From an uncultured Lutimaribacter sp. (GTDB lineage: Bacteria; Pseudomonadota; Alphaproteobacteria; Rhodobacterales; Rhodobacteraceae), in NCBI GenBank assembly GCA_913061505.1, contig CAJXSO010000010.1:1-64000 (forward strand): a DNA stretch of 64,000 nucleotides, given 5' to 3'. Shown here in pieces: positions 1 through 9,391 of this stretch; position 1 is the stretch's first letter; each line of letters starts with the position of its first letter. Position numbers and translations under genes: made by a program. The notes below the pieces were generated by a model. It made no database searches, was not told the DNA's origin, and saw nothing but the letters and a program-made list of their open reading frames with translations.

Positions 1-871
1 GCATGCCTGCGGGCATGATGGCCACACCGCCATGTTGCTGGGGGCGGCCAAATACATGACCGAGACCCGCAATTTTGATGGCACCGCCGTGGTGATCTTT
101 CAGCCCGCCGAAGAGGGCGGCGCCGGTGGCCGCGAGATGGTGGAAGATGGCATGATGGAGCGCTGGAACATCCAAGAGGTCTACGGGCTGCACAATATGC
201 CCGGCATGCCTGTGGGCCAATTTGCCCTGCGCGCGGGCCCGCAAATGGCCTCGGCCGATGAATTCGATGTGGTCTTGGTGGGGCGCGGTGGCCATGCGGC
301 GGTGCCGCACGAAGCCATCGATCTGGTGCTGGTGGGCAGCCAGATTGTGGTGGCGCTGAATAGTATCGTGTCGCGCAATGTTGATCCGGTCAAACACGCG
401 GTGCTGACTGTGGCCACCTTTCAAACCGAAAGCGATACGCAAAACGTCATCGCACAAACCGTTAAATTGCGCGGCACGGTGCGCTGTTTCGATGGCGATG
501 TGCGCGATGTGATCGAAGAACGCTTTACCGCGCTCTGCAGCTCGATCGCCGCCGCCCACGGGGCCGAGGCGCGCATCACCTACAAGCGCGGCTACCCCCC
601 CACCGTGAATGCCGAGGCGCAAGCCGAATTCGCCGCCGATTGCGCCGCCGCTGTGGCCGGGGCAGATGCGGTAGATCGCAACACGCCCCCCATCATGCCT
701 GCCGAAGATTTTTCGTATATGCTTGAGGCGCGGCCCGGCGCCTATATCTTTTTGGGCAATGGCGATACCGCCATGTGCCACCACCCGATGTATGATTTTG
801 ACGATAAGATCATCCCGCTGGGCTGCAGCTGGTTTGCAGAACTGGTGGAACGACGCATGCCGGCCAGCTAA
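1..871 (+). CDS. M20-family amidohydrolase (hippurate hydrolase-like), 5' truncated
   Basis: 3' part of a zinc-dependent M20D amidohydrolase, a family that hydrolyses N-acyl amino acids such as hippurate. The reading frame is open from base 2 and enters within the HACGHDGHT metal-binding motif, so about 100 N-terminal residues lie outside the window. The PAEEG motif, the GGHAAVPH segment of the dimerisation domain and the C-terminal MPAEDFSYM and GNGDTAMCHHP motifs are visible. An internal ATG at 32 would remove the first metal ligands and is not a credible start. The next gene, 29 bp downstream, is a paralogue of the same length class, so the two are probably co-transcribed. Substrate is unknown. 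Confidence 0.9.
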   Translation, partial: HACGHDGHTAMLLGAAKYMTETRNFDGTAVVIFQPAEEGGAGGREMVEDGMMERWNIQEVYGLHNMPGMPVGQFALRAGPQMASADEFDVVLVGRGGHAAVPHEAIDLVLVGSQIVVALNSIVSRNVDPVKHAVLTVATFQTESDTQNVIAQTVKLRGTVRCFDGDVRDVIEERFTALCSSIAAAHGAEARITYKRGYPPTVNAEAQAEFAADCAAAVAGADAVDRNTPPIMPAEDFSYMLEARPGAYIFLGNGDTAMCHHPMYDFDDKIIPLGCSWFAELVERRMPAS

Positions 872-900
872 GGCCGCAGATCAACAGGAGCGACAGAGTA

Positions 901-2064
901 ATGCCCGTAAAGAACCGCTTTGCTGAAATGCACCCCGAAATCACCGCATGGCGCCGTGATTTGCACGAAAACCCTGAAATTTTGTTCGAAACCCACCGCA
1001 CAGCGGCCCTGGTGGCAGAAAAGCTGCGCGCATTTGGCTGTGACGAGGTGGTCACTGGTATCGGGCGCACCGGGGTGGTTGGGGTGATCCATGGCAAAAG
1101 CACCGCCAGCGGCAAGGTGGTGGGCCTGCGCGCCGATATGGATGCGCTGCCCATGCAGGAAATCACCGGGCTGCCCTATGCCAGCAAAACTCCGGGCGCC
1201 ATGCATGCCTGCGGGCATGATGGCCACACCGCCATGTTGCTGGGGGCGGCCAAATACCTGTCTGAGACACGTAATTTCGATGGCACCGCCGTGGTGATCT
1301 TTCAGCCCGCCGAAGAGGGCGGCGGCGGCGGGCGCGAAATGTGCGCCGATGGCATGATGGATCGCTGGAACATCCAAGAGGTCTATGGCATGCACAATTG
1401 GCCGGGCCTGCCGGTGGGCGAATTTGCCATTCGTCCGGGGCCGTTTTTTGCCGCCACCGATTTGATTGAAATAACGCTGGAAGGGCGCGGGGGGCACGCG
1501 GCCAAACCGCAAGATACGATCGATACCACCTTGATGGGGGCGCATCTGGTCACCGCGTTGCAATCTATCGTCAGCCGCAACGCCGACCCGGTGGGCCAAA
1601 TTGTGGTGTCTATCACCTCGTTTGAAACCTCGTCCAAGGCGTTTAACGTGATCCCGCAGCGCGTGCATCTGAAAGGCACGGTGCGCACCCTGTCAAACGA
1701 GCTGCGCGATCTGGCCGAGGCCCGCATGGGCGAGATTTGCCAAGGCGTGGCCAGCACCTTTGGCGGCACGATCACGCTGGATTACCAGCGCAACTACCCT
1801 GTGATGGTAAACCACGACGATCAAACCGCCTTTGCGGCGGAAGTGGCGCAAAGCGTCAGCGGCAGCTGCCAAGAGGCGCCTTTGGTGATGGGGGGCGAGG
1901 ATTTCGCCTTTATGCTGGAAGAACGCCCCGGCGCCTATATTGTGGTGGGCAACGGCGATACCGCCATGGTGCACCACCCTGAATATAACTTTAACGATGA
2001 TACCATTCCGGCAGGCTGTTCGTGGTATGCCGGTATCATCGAGGGGCGCATGCCCGCGGCCTAA
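901..2064 (+). CDS. M20-family amidohydrolase (hippurate hydrolase-like)
   Basis: Complete 387-residue M20D amidohydrolase, full length for the family. Metal ligands include C104 and H106 of ACGHDGH and the glutamates of PAEEG near residues 137-140; the dimerisation domain lies around residues 180-300, and the C-terminal GGEDFAFM and MVHHPEYN motifs are present. It follows its truncated paralogue by 29 bp, with AGGAGCGACAGAGTA before the ATG giving a good ribosome site. It probably hydrolyses N-acyl or N-aroyl amino acids in the cytoplasm. Strong DNA identity to the upstream copy is confined to the catalytic core. A hairpin terminator follows at 2077. Confidence 0.92.
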   Translation: MPVKNRFAEMHPEITAWRRDLHENPEILFETHRTAALVAEKLRAFGCDEVVTGIGRTGVVGVIHGKSTASGKVVGLRADMDALPMQEITGLPYASKTPGAMHACGHDGHTAMLLGAAKYLSETRNFDGTAVVIFQPAEEGGGGGREMCADGMMDRWNIQEVYGMHNWPGLPVGEFAIRPGPFFAATDLIEITLEGRGGHAAKPQDTIDTTLMGAHLVTALQSIVSRNADPVGQIVVSITSFETSSKAFNVIPQRVHLKGTVRTLSNELRDLAEARMGEICQGVASTFGGTITLDYQRNYPVMVNHDDQTAFAAEVAQSVSGSCQEAPLVMGGEDFAFMLEERPGAYIVVGNGDTAMVHHPEYNFNDDTIPAGCSWYAGIIEGRMPAA

Positions 2065-2076
2065 GGGGCGCCGCAC

Positions 2077-2110
2077 AACGCCGGGTGCATTGGCATCCGG
2101 CGTTATTGTT
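2077..2110 (+). terminator. Intrinsic terminator after the tandem amidohydrolases
   Basis: A 12-bp stem (2077-2088 with 2093-2104, one G-T pair) closes a 4-base loop and is followed by ATTGTTT. It lies 12 bp after the amidohydrolase stop, before the convergent moaA stop at 2136. Confidence 0.7.
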
Positions 2111-2136
2111 TGGGGCTGTTTGGGGCTGTTTGGGCC
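2107..2136. repeat. Three tandem copies of a 10-bp unit
   Basis: The unit TGTTTGGGGC occurs at 2107-2116 and 2117-2126, followed by a copy with one change at 2127-2136. It fills the space between the terminator stem and the moaA stop codon. No function is evident. Confidence 0.85.
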
Positions 2137-3146
2137 TAGCCGCCTGTGTGGCTCATGTGGCGCGAGACACGGCCATCGACGGTTTGGCGCGAATAGTCGA
2201 AATCATGGCCCTTGGGCTTGCGCTCAATTGCGGCGCGAATGGCGGCGACCAGGGCTGCGTTATCCTTGGGGTAGTTGCGCAGCGGGGCGCGCAGGTCGGC
2301 CACATCTTCCTGGCCCAGGCACATAAACAGCTCGCCCGTGCAGGTCAGGCGCACACGGTTGCAGCTTTCGCAGAAGTTATGGGTCAGCGGTGTGATAAAG
2401 CCAATTTTCTGCCCGGTTTCTTGTAGCTGCACATAGCGGGCGGGGCCGCCTGTGCGCTCGGCCAGATCGGTCAGGGTGTAGCGCTGGGCCAAACGGGCGC
2501 GCAAATCGCGCAGCGGCCAGTATTGATCTAGCCGGTCTTCGTTGCCGATATCGCCCATTGGCATCACTTCGATCCAGGTCAGATCCATGTCGCGCTGGGC
2601 GCACCATTCGGTGATGGTGAACAATTCGTCTTCGTTAAACCCTTTCAACGCAACGGCGTTGATCTTTACCCGCAGCCCGGCCTTTTGCGCGGCATCGATG
2701 CCTTTGATCACCTGCGGCAAGCGGCCCCAGCGGGTGATATCGGCGAATTTCTGGTCGTCCAGCGTGTCAAGCGACACATTCACCCGCCGCACGCCGGCGG
2801 CGTATAGATCGCTGGCAAAGCGATCAAGCTGGCTGCCATTGGTTGTCAGCGTCAGCTCTTTCAGCGTGCCCGCATCCAGATGCCGGGTCATGGAATTGAA
2901 AAACGTCATGATACCGCGGCGCACCAAGGGCTCGCCGCCGGTGATGCGCAGCTTTTGCACCCCAAGCTGCACAAAGGTGGAACACATGCGATCCAGCTCT
3001 TCCAGCGTCAGCAGCTCTTTCTTGGGTAGAAAGGTCATGTTTTCCGACATGCAATAAACACAGCGGAAATCGCAGCGATCGGTCACAGATACCCGCAGGT
3101 AGGTGATGGCGCGCGCAAACGGGTCTATCAAAGGTGCATCAGTCAT
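2136..3146 (-). CDS. moaA: GTP 3',8-cyclase (molybdenum cofactor biosynthesis protein A)
   Basis: Radical-SAM enzyme for the first step of molybdopterin synthesis, rearranging GTP to 3',8-cyclo-H2GTP. At 336 residues it has family length. The N-terminal radical-SAM cluster ligands are C25, C29 and C32 (CDFRCVYC). The C-terminal cluster that binds GTP is C259, C262 and C276. The chain ends in the conserved double glycine needed for activity. It lies 58 bp downstream of the alkD-like gene on the same strand and may be read from the glmU-glmS transcript, though a promoter of its own cannot be excluded. Confidence 0.97.
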   Translation of the reverse strand: MTDAPLIDPFARAITYLRVSVTDRCDFRCVYCMSENMTFLPKKELLTLEELDRMCSTFVQLGVQKLRITGGEPLVRRGIMTFFNSMTRHLDAGTLKELTLTTNGSQLDRFASDLYAAGVRRVNVSLDTLDDQKFADITRWGRLPQVIKGIDAAQKAGLRVKINAVALKGFNEDELFTITEWCAQRDMDLTWIEVMPMGDIGNEDRLDQYWPLRDLRARLAQRYTLTDLAERTGGPARYVQLQETGQKIGFITPLTHNFCESCNRVRLTCTGELFMCLGQEDVADLRAPLRNYPKDNAALVAAIRAAIERKPKGHDFDYSRQTVDGRVSRHMSHTGG

Positions 3147-3204
3147 GCGCCAAACCTAGGGCTGTGCGCGCGCTGCGGCAAGCCCAGAATTGCGCCGAAA
3201 CCTG

Positions 3205-3936
3205 CTAGGTGGGGGTGCCGGGCACAGCTGGGTTGGCAGGGGGTGGGCCGATGTGTTTTTCTGCCTCGCGGCGGGCAAAGTTTTTCATGTGGCGCCCGTT
3301 TTCAGCCATAAAGCTGCGCACCCGTTCGGGCTGTCGGCGTGACAGATCGCGCAGCCACCAGGCCACGGATTTTTGAATAAACCATTCGGGGTCGCGCACA
3401 TAATCGGCCGCCCAGCCCAACACCTGCTCGCGGATGGCGATATCGGCGGGTTTGGGGTGGGCTATGCGGGCGTAAGGCAGGGTGACAACCATCGCCGCGC
3501 GGCGCACCCAATGGCTGGGGCTGCGCACCCACTGCGCCACATCATCGATGCGGGCGGGCTGGGCCAGCAGGCGCTTTTGCCCGGCCATCATGGCATGATC
3601 TGCGATGGCCCAGCTGTCGAGATCGGGCAGCCACGATTGGATCAGCGCCCAGGCGGCGGCATCATCGGGGCGCATGCGCGCCTGTGTCAGCAACTTTGCC
3701 GCCAGAACCCGCCCCTCGAAGCTGTTTGTTTGCCACAGCTCGGCGGCCAGCGTCAGGCGGTTGGGCAGATCGAGCGCCGCGCGCAAGCTGCGGGCCATGT
3801 CATCGAGCGGGCCATTGGGCACGCCAATATAGGTGCGGGGCACCTTGTGATAGGCCAGCATGCCTTCGGCGCGTTCGGGCACGGCCATGGCCTGCAGGGC
3901 GGCCATGACCGCAGGCGTGGTGCTGGGGGTGCTCAT
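3205..3936 (-). CDS. AlkD-like DNA alkylation repair protein
   Basis: A 243-residue all-helical protein resembling the HEAT-repeat DNA glycosylase family (AlkC/AlkD, Pfam DNA_alkylation). Features matching the family are PRTYIGVPNGPLDDMAR near residues 33-50, LWQTNSFEGRVLAAKLL near 67-83, and the late segment WFIQKSVAWWLRDLSRR that carries the fold's conserved Trp and Lys. Members excise alkylated bases such as 3-methyladenine. Its ATG overlaps the glmS stop by 4 bp (ATGA), so it is translationally coupled to glmS. The pairing of cell-wall and repair genes is more likely genomic convenience than a pathway. Confidence 0.78.
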   Translation of the reverse strand: MSTPSTTPAVMAALQAMAVPERAEGMLAYHKVPRTYIGVPNGPLDDMARSLRAALDLPNRLTLAAELWQTNSFEGRVLAAKLLTQARMRPDDAAAWALIQSWLPDLDSWAIADHAMMAGQKRLLAQPARIDDVAQWVRSPSHWVRRAAMVVTLPYARIAHPKPADIAIREQVLGWAADYVRDPEWFIQKSVAWWLRDLSRRQPERVRSFMAENGRHMKNFARREAEKHIGPPPANPAVPGTPT

Positions 3937-5756
3937 TCCACTGTGACCGATTTGGCCAAGTTGCGGGGCTGGTCCACATCGGTGCCCTTGGCGATGGCGG
4001 TGTGATAGGCCAGTTGTTGGGCGGGGATGGCATAAAGCATCGGCGCCAGATCAGCGGGCACGCTGGGCAGGGTTAAGACCTGCCAGGTGTTTTCGCCGGC
4101 GGCGGCCACGCCCGGCTCGTCGGTGATCAACACCACCTTGCCGCCGCGGGCCATCACCTCTTGCATGTTTGAGACGGTTTTATCAAACAGCGCGTCGCGC
4201 GGGGCCATGATGACCACGGGCATCTTTTTGTCGATCAATGCGATGGGGCCATGTTTTAGTTCACCCGATGCATAAGCTTCGGCGTGTATATAGCTGATTT
4301 CTTTCAGTTTAAGCGCCGCCTCTAGGGCCAGGGGATACATCAGGCCGCGGCCCAAAAACAGCACATCGCTGGTTTCGGCCAGCTTACGGGCAATCGCCTT
4401 GGCGCGGCTGTTTTGTTCCAGGGCCACGTTCAAAATGCCCGGCAGGCTGCGCAGCGCCGATAGCTTGTCGGCCAGGGTTTCGGCATCGATACGCCCGCGC
4501 TGGTGGGCGGCGTGCAGCGCCATCATGTAAAGCACGCTCAGCTGGCAGGTGAAGGCCTTGGTCGATGCCACGCCCACCTCGACACCGGCCAGAATGGGCA
4601 GGGCGCAATCACTTTCCCGCGCGATCGAGCTTTCGGGCACATTGACCACAGAGACCACATGCTGGGCCTTGCCGGTGCAATAGCGCAGCGCGGCCAGCGT
4701 ATCGGCGGTTTCGCCCGATTGGCTGACAAACAGCGCCATCGTATTGGCGGTGATCGGCGGCTCGCGGTAGCGAAATTCGCTGGCGATATCCACCTCGACC
4801 GGCAGCGCGGCGATTTGTTCGAACCAATATTTGGCTGTCAGGCAGGCATAAAATGCGGTGCCGCAGGCCACCATGGTCAGGCGCTCGATCTGGCTGAAAT
4901 CGGGCATTTCGGCGGGCAGGGTAATGGCGTTGCCATCGGCGTTTATGTAATGGCCGATCGCCTGGGCAATCACCGTGGGCTGTTCGGCAATTTCCTTGGC
5001 CATGAAATGCTTGTGCCCGCCCTTGTCTACCTTGGTGGCGCTGATTTCGATCTTTCGCGCCTTGCGGGCCACTTGGGCGCCGGTTTCGTCGAAAATGGTC
5101 AGGCTGGTGCGGGTGATGACGGCCCAATCGCCCTCGTCCAGATAGGTGACCTTGTCGGTCAGCGGCGCCAGGGCGATGGCATCCGAGCCCACAAACATTT
5201 CGCCCTCGCCATGGCCAATGGCCAGCGGGCTGCCCTTGCGCGCCGCGATCAGCAGGTCTTCGTGGCCCTCAAACAGAAAGACCAGCGCAAAGGCGCCTTC
5301 CAGCTTGGCGATGGTTTGCTGGGCGGCCTGGGCAGGCGTTGCGCCTTGGTCGAGAAACTCGGCCGCCAGCAGCGCCACGGTTTCGGTATCGGTTTCGGTG
5401 CTGAACTGGCGCCCGCGTTCGGCCAGCTCGGCGCGCAATTCGCGGAAATTTTCGATGATGCCATTATGCACCACAGCCACCTGGCCGGCCATATGGGGGT
5501 GGGCATTCACCACCGAGGGCGCGCCATGGGTGGCCCAACGTGTATGGCCAATGCCCGCCTTGCCAGCCAGCGGTTCGTGCACCAGCAGGTCCGACAAATT
5601 CACCAATTTGCCCAAGGCCCGCCGGCGCGCCAGCTGCCCGCCATTCAGCGTGGCAATCCCGGCGCTGTCATAGCCGCGATATTCCAGCCGTTTCAGCGCC
5701 TCTACCATCAGCGGCGCTGCTTCGTGTTGGCCCAGTACCCCTACAATTCCACACAT
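3933..5756 (-). CDS. glmS: Glutamine--fructose-6-phosphate aminotransferase
   Basis: Makes glucosamine-6-phosphate from fructose-6-phosphate and glutamine, the entry to UDP-GlcNAc, peptidoglycan and LPS. The protein has 607 residues. The N-terminal nucleophile is C2 in MCGIVG, followed by a class II glutamine amidotransferase domain to about residue 220 (HTRWATHG, VVHNGIIEN). Two SIS sugar-isomerase domains follow, with SQSGETADT and the C-terminal LAKSVTVE motif. Its ATG shares one base with the glmU stop (TAATG) and its stop overlaps the alkD-like start, forming a tight glmU-glmS-alkD string. No glmS ribozyme is present, as expected outside Firmicutes. Confidence 0.98.
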   Translation of the reverse strand: MCGIVGVLGQHEAAPLMVEALKRLEYRGYDSAGIATLNGGQLARRRALGKLVNLSDLLVHEPLAGKAGIGHTRWATHGAPSVVNAHPHMAGQVAVVHNGIIENFRELRAELAERGRQFSTETDTETVALLAAEFLDQGATPAQAAQQTIAKLEGAFALVFLFEGHEDLLIAARKGSPLAIGHGEGEMFVGSDAIALAPLTDKVTYLDEGDWAVITRTSLTIFDETGAQVARKARKIEISATKVDKGGHKHFMAKEIAEQPTVIAQAIGHYINADGNAITLPAEMPDFSQIERLTMVACGTAFYACLTAKYWFEQIAALPVEVDIASEFRYREPPITANTMALFVSQSGETADTLAALRYCTGKAQHVVSVVNVPESSIARESDCALPILAGVEVGVASTKAFTCQLSVLYMMALHAAHQRGRIDAETLADKLSALRSLPGILNVALEQNSRAKAIARKLAETSDVLFLGRGLMYPLALEAALKLKEISYIHAEAYASGELKHGPIALIDKKMPVVIMAPRDALFDKTVSNMQEVMARGGKVVLITDEPGVAAAGENTWQVLTLPSVPADLAPMLYAIPAQQLAYHTAIAKGTDVDQPRNLAKSVTVE

Positions 5757-7111
5757 TATTTGGCCCCCGTATCGCGTTTGGCCTTTTTGGCCTTTAACAT
5801 TTCGAACAATTTGCGCGCCATGCCCGGTTTGGTTTGCTGATCAGCGCGCGCCAGCGCCAGCGCATCATCTGGCACATCGCGCGTGATCACCGAACCCGAT
5901 GCCGTCATCGCGCCATGGCCCACGCGCACTGGCGCCACCAGCATGGTGTTCGAGCCGATAAAGGCGCGCGCCCCAATTTCGGTGCGGTGTTTCATAACGC
6001 CATCGTAATTGCAGGTGATTGTGCCCGCGCCAATATTGCTGGCCGCGCCCACATGCGCATCGCCAATATAGCTGAGGTGGTTCACCTTGGCGCCTTCGTC
6101 CAGGATGGCGTTTTTGATCTCTACGAAATTGCCCACGCGCACATCTTCGGCCAGTTCGGCACCGGGGCGCAGGCGGGCATAGGGCCCAACCACTGCGCCG
6201 CGGCTGACATGGCAGCCCTCGAGATGCGAAAAGGCGCGGATGGTGGCGCCGCTTTCCACGGTTACACCGGGGCCAAACACCACATGCGGCTCGATCACGC
6301 TGTCGCGCCCGATTACTGTGTCATGGGCCAGAAATACCGTGTCGGGCGCGGTCAGGGTGATGCCATCGGCCAACAGGGCTGCGCGGGCGCGGGCCTGAAA
6401 GGCGGCTTCGGCCTGCGCCAATTCCGCGCGCGAATTGATGCCCATCGTTTCGGCCTCGTCGCAGGTGACAACGGTGGCCGACAAGCCATTTTCCCGGGCC
6501 AGGCCAACCACATCGGTCAGGTAATATTCGCCGCTGGCATTGGCGTTGCTGATTTTGGAAATCAGGTCAAACAGCTGGGTGCAATCGGCGGCAATCACGC
6601 CAGAATTGCACAGGCTGATGGCGCGTTCGGCCTCGGTTGCGTCTTTATATTCGACAATACGCTGCAGGCTGTCGCCCGCCATCACCAGGCGGCCATAGCG
6701 GCCCGGGTCTTTGGCCTGAAAGCCCAGCACCACCACATCGTGCTGGCGCCGGGCCGCTTGCATGGCGGCCAGGGTTTCGGGCTGGATAAAGGGGGTGTCG
6801 CCGTACAAAACAATCGCATCGCCGGTGAAATCGGCCAGCGCATCGCGGGCCATATCCACGGCATGGGCTGTGCCTTTTTGTTCGGGCTGCAAAACCAGCT
6901 CTATTGTCTCATCCCAAGACTTGGCCGCCTTGCCCACCGCCTCGGCGCCATGGCCTGCCACCACGATGCAGCGATCGGCTGCGATGTCGGCGGCAGATTT
7001 CAGCGCATGCACCAACAGCGGTGCGCCCGCCACCTGGTGCAACACCTTGGGCAGGTCCGAGTTCATACGCGTGCCCATGCCGGCGGCTAGGACGATCAAT
7101 GCAGTTGCCAT
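5756..7111 (-). CDS. glmU: Bifunctional UDP-GlcNAc pyrophosphorylase / glucosamine-1-phosphate N-acetyltransferase
   Basis: Catalyses the last two steps to UDP-N-acetylglucosamine. The 451-residue protein begins with the nucleotidyltransferase signature LAAGMGTRM and PKVLHQVAG, and has LYGDTPFI for metal and nucleotide binding. From about residue 250 it becomes a left-handed beta-helix of hexapeptide repeats ending with the acetyltransferase segment that includes NYDGVMKHRTEIG. It is the first gene of the minus-strand glmU-glmS-alkD group; the upstream 177 bp are shared divergently with the phosphatase gene and should hold its promoter. Confidence 0.98.
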   Translation of the reverse strand: MATALIVLAAGMGTRMNSDLPKVLHQVAGAPLLVHALKSAADIAADRCIVVAGHGAEAVGKAAKSWDETIELVLQPEQKGTAHAVDMARDALADFTGDAIVLYGDTPFIQPETLAAMQAARRQHDVVVLGFQAKDPGRYGRLVMAGDSLQRIVEYKDATEAERAISLCNSGVIAADCTQLFDLISKISNANASGEYYLTDVVGLARENGLSATVVTCDEAETMGINSRAELAQAEAAFQARARAALLADGITLTAPDTVFLAHDTVIGRDSVIEPHVVFGPGVTVESGATIRAFSHLEGCHVSRGAVVGPYARLRPGAELAEDVRVGNFVEIKNAILDEGAKVNHLSYIGDAHVGAASNIGAGTITCNYDGVMKHRTEIGARAFIGSNTMLVAPVRVGHGAMTASGSVITRDVPDDALALARADQQTKPGMARKLFEMLKAKKAKRDTGAK

Positions 7112-7288
7112 GAAAAAACTCTTTAATTTGGGCTTTTGGCCGTTATACGGGCTTGTGGGCGCGGCGCAAGCCAGTGTGGCATCACGTGAGGTTGCCGTTT
7201 GTAACAGCGCCGGGTGGCGCGTGCGGGCGCGGGCGGGCGTGGCCTATGGGGGCGCCAGGCGGGCGCCAAAGCCAATGGGGAAAAGGGC

Positions 7289-7954
7289 ATGAAAACCGTT
7301 ATTTTCGATCTGGATGGCACCTTGGCCGACACCAGCGCTGATTTGATTGCATCGGCAAATTATTGCTTTCGCGAAATGGGGTTGGGGGATCTACTTGATC
7401 CTGTGGCCGATGCGGGGGTGGCGTTTCGCGGGGGCCGGGCGATGCTGGCCTTGGGGATGGCGCGCGCCCAAACGCCCGATGCGGCGGCCCAGGTCGAGGC
7501 CTATTACCCGGTGTTGTTGCGCGCCTATGGTGCGGCGATTGATGTGCACACGCGCCTCTACCCCGGCGCGATCGAGGCGGTCGAGGCGCTGAAAACCGGC
7601 GGGTATCGGGTGGGTATTTGCACCAACAAACCCCAGGCGCTGGCGGAAACGCTGATGCAGCGGTTGGGGGTGCGGGGGATGTTTGCCTCGCTTGTGGGGG
7701 CAGATACGCTGCCCCAGCGCAAACCTGATCCTGCGCCTTTTGTGCATGCGGTGCAGTTGGCGGGCGGTGCCCCGGCGCAGGCCTGTTTGATTGGCGACAC
7801 GATCACCGACCGTAAAACCGCGCAGGCGGCGGGCGTGCCGTGTGTGTTGGTGGGCTTTGGCCCCGATGGCATGGGCGTGGCACAGCTGGCGCCCGAGGCC
7901 ATCATCAGCCACTACAGCGAATTGCCGGGCGTTGTGCGTCAGCTGCTGGGCTGA
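7289..7954 (+). CDS. gph: HAD-family phosphoglycolate phosphatase-like hydrolase
   Basis: A 221-residue HAD hydrolase of the Gph type, which dephosphorylates 2-phosphoglycolate or similar small phosphates. Motif I is DLDGTLADT with D7 and D9, motif II includes CTNKPQ, motif III is RKPDPAP and motif IV is GDTITD. The frame is open further upstream, but the ATG at 7289 opens directly on the motif I strand and follows an AAAAGGG stretch. Its last 16 bases overlap the 3' end of the convergent MmgE/PrpD gene. Substrate is inferred from family only; other HAD sugar phosphatases look similar. Confidence 0.88.
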   Translation: MKTVIFDLDGTLADTSADLIASANYCFREMGLGDLLDPVADAGVAFRGGRAMLALGMARAQTPDAAAQVEAYYPVLLRAYGAAIDVHTRLYPGAIEAVEALKTGGYRVGICTNKPQALAETLMQRLGVRGMFASLVGADTLPQRKPDPAPFVHAVQLAGGAPAQACLIGDTITDRKTAQAAGVPCVLVGFGPDGMGVAQLAPEAIISHYSELPGVVRQLLG

Positions 7955-9246
7955 CCCAAAAGCGCGCGCAAATCGGCCAGGGGGCGGGTATCCAGCGTGG
8001 CGATCACCTGCGCCAGATCGGCGGCTTTTCCGGCGCCCAAAACCGGGGTGGCAAAGCCATCGAATTTGGCGCGCAGTTCGGCATCGGTGGGCGGGTCTTG
8101 ATAATCCCATCTGGGGGTGTGCCAGCCGCTTTGCAGCCAGCTGCCATCGGTGCGCTGCAGGCGCACGCGGGCCAGCCGGGTGAGGGGAAATTCGGCATTG
8201 GCATGGGCGTTTTCCACCATGGTTGTGGCATTCGACAGCCGCAGCACCGCGGGGTTGGCGATGGCGTCATCGCTGAGGTGCTGGGCCTGCACATCGCCAT
8301 AAACCAACGCCAAGGCGCAGGGAAACGAGGTGGAATATTGCGCGGCATCGGTGCCTTGCGGGTTTTGCACATGCAACCGCACAGATTCGTGGAATGTTTC
8401 GATTTCAATGGCGGCCACATCGCCCGCCTTTAGCCCATGCTGGCGGCGCAGCGCCAGCACCGCCTCGATCGGGGCCTGCGCCCAGCGGCACACAGGGTAG
8501 GGTTTGAAATATTGCTCCAGCATATACCAGCGCGTGCCCAGATCGGCCCAATAGGCGGGGGCATCCTCGACCGTGATCGCGGGGGCGCCGGTAAAGCCGC
8601 GGCGCGCCAGTTGCACCGCCGATACCCCGCATAGCGCGCCCCAGCCCGAGCCATCTTTGAGGTTGGTGGGAAAGTCGATGCAGCGCATCATCTGGCTGCG
8701 CGGGCCGTGGTATTCGGCAATGCCCAAGGCGTGGCGCGTGGCCTGGTGCCCAAGGCCCAGCAGCCGCGCGCCCGCCGCGGCCCCGGCCACCGCGCCCCAG
8801 CTGCCCGAGGTGTGGTAATCGGGGGTTGTGGCGTGTTGGGCCATGGCCATGCGCGCGCCCATTTCATAGCCCATAACCATGGTTGCCAAGAATTCCGCGC
8901 CGCTGCAGGTTTCGGGCGCCAAGGCCAGCATGGCCGGCAGCAGGGGGCAGCCGATATGGCCCTTGGCCGGGTTGAAACCATCGTGCCCATCCAGGCTGTC
9001 GATTGTCATGCCCGCCGCCATGGCTGCGGCGGCAGGGTTGGCGTGGCGCGCGTCAAACAGCAGGGGGGTTGTGCCCGGCATGTCCAAGGCGGCATGATCG
9101 CGAATGATGCGCGACAGCTGCGTGCCCAGCCCGCCTGCGGCCACCCCCAAGAGATCAAGCAGCGATCGCTTGGCGCCCTGCAGCACATCGGCTGGAATGT
9201 CGCTTGGCGAAAGCCCATGGATAAAACGCAAGGGATCGGTATGCAT
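7939..9246 (-). CDS. MmgE/PrpD family protein
   Basis: A 435-residue member of the MmgE/PrpD superfamily (2-methylcitrate dehydratase and cis-aconitate decarboxylase relatives). Recognisable segments are the N-terminal [38 protein letters not shown], the LKDGSGWGALCGV stretch and KPYPVCRWAQAPI. The frame is open 62 codons further upstream, but the ATG at 9246 follows AAAAGGAGCC at proper spacing and fits the family's N terminus. No prpB or prpC lies nearby, so a methylcitrate role is not supported; the divergent neighbour is a DegT-type aminotransferase. Substrate is unknown. Confidence 0.87.
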   Translation of the reverse strand: MHTDPLRFIHGLSPSDIPADVLQGAKRSLLDLLGVAAGGLGTQLSRIIRDHAALDMPGTTPLLFDARHANPAAAAMAAGMTIDSLDGHDGFNPAKGHIGCPLLPAMLALAPETCSGAEFLATMVMGYEMGARMAMAQHATTPDYHTSGSWGAVAGAAAGARLLGLGHQATRHALGIAEYHGPRSQMMRCIDFPTNLKDGSGWGALCGVSAVQLARRGFTGAPAITVEDAPAYWADLGTRWYMLEQYFKPYPVCRWAQAPIEAVLALRRQHGLKAGDVAAIEIETFHESVRLHVQNPQGTDAAQYSTSFPCALALVYGDVQAQHLSDDAIANPAVLRLSNATTMVENAHANAEFPLTRLARVRLQRTDGSWLQSGWHTPRWDYQDPPTDAELRAKFDGFATPVLGAGKAADLAQVIATLDTRPLADLRALLGQPSS

Positions 9247-9391
9247 GCATGGCTCCTTTTGCCCGATTTGCCCATGGGCCTGGTTGCACCCAGCCTTGCC
9301 CCCTTTAGAAAAGCAAAACCGTGTTTTCGCGACATCTGAAATGTCGCCCCGGGGCGTTGACGGCGCCGCCGCGCTGGCGCACATCTGTGCT

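Noticed and set aside
4503-5840. 445-codon frame antisense to glmS
   Set aside because: Low-complexity Gly/Gln/His composition without motifs; the opposite strand encodes a complete GlmS.
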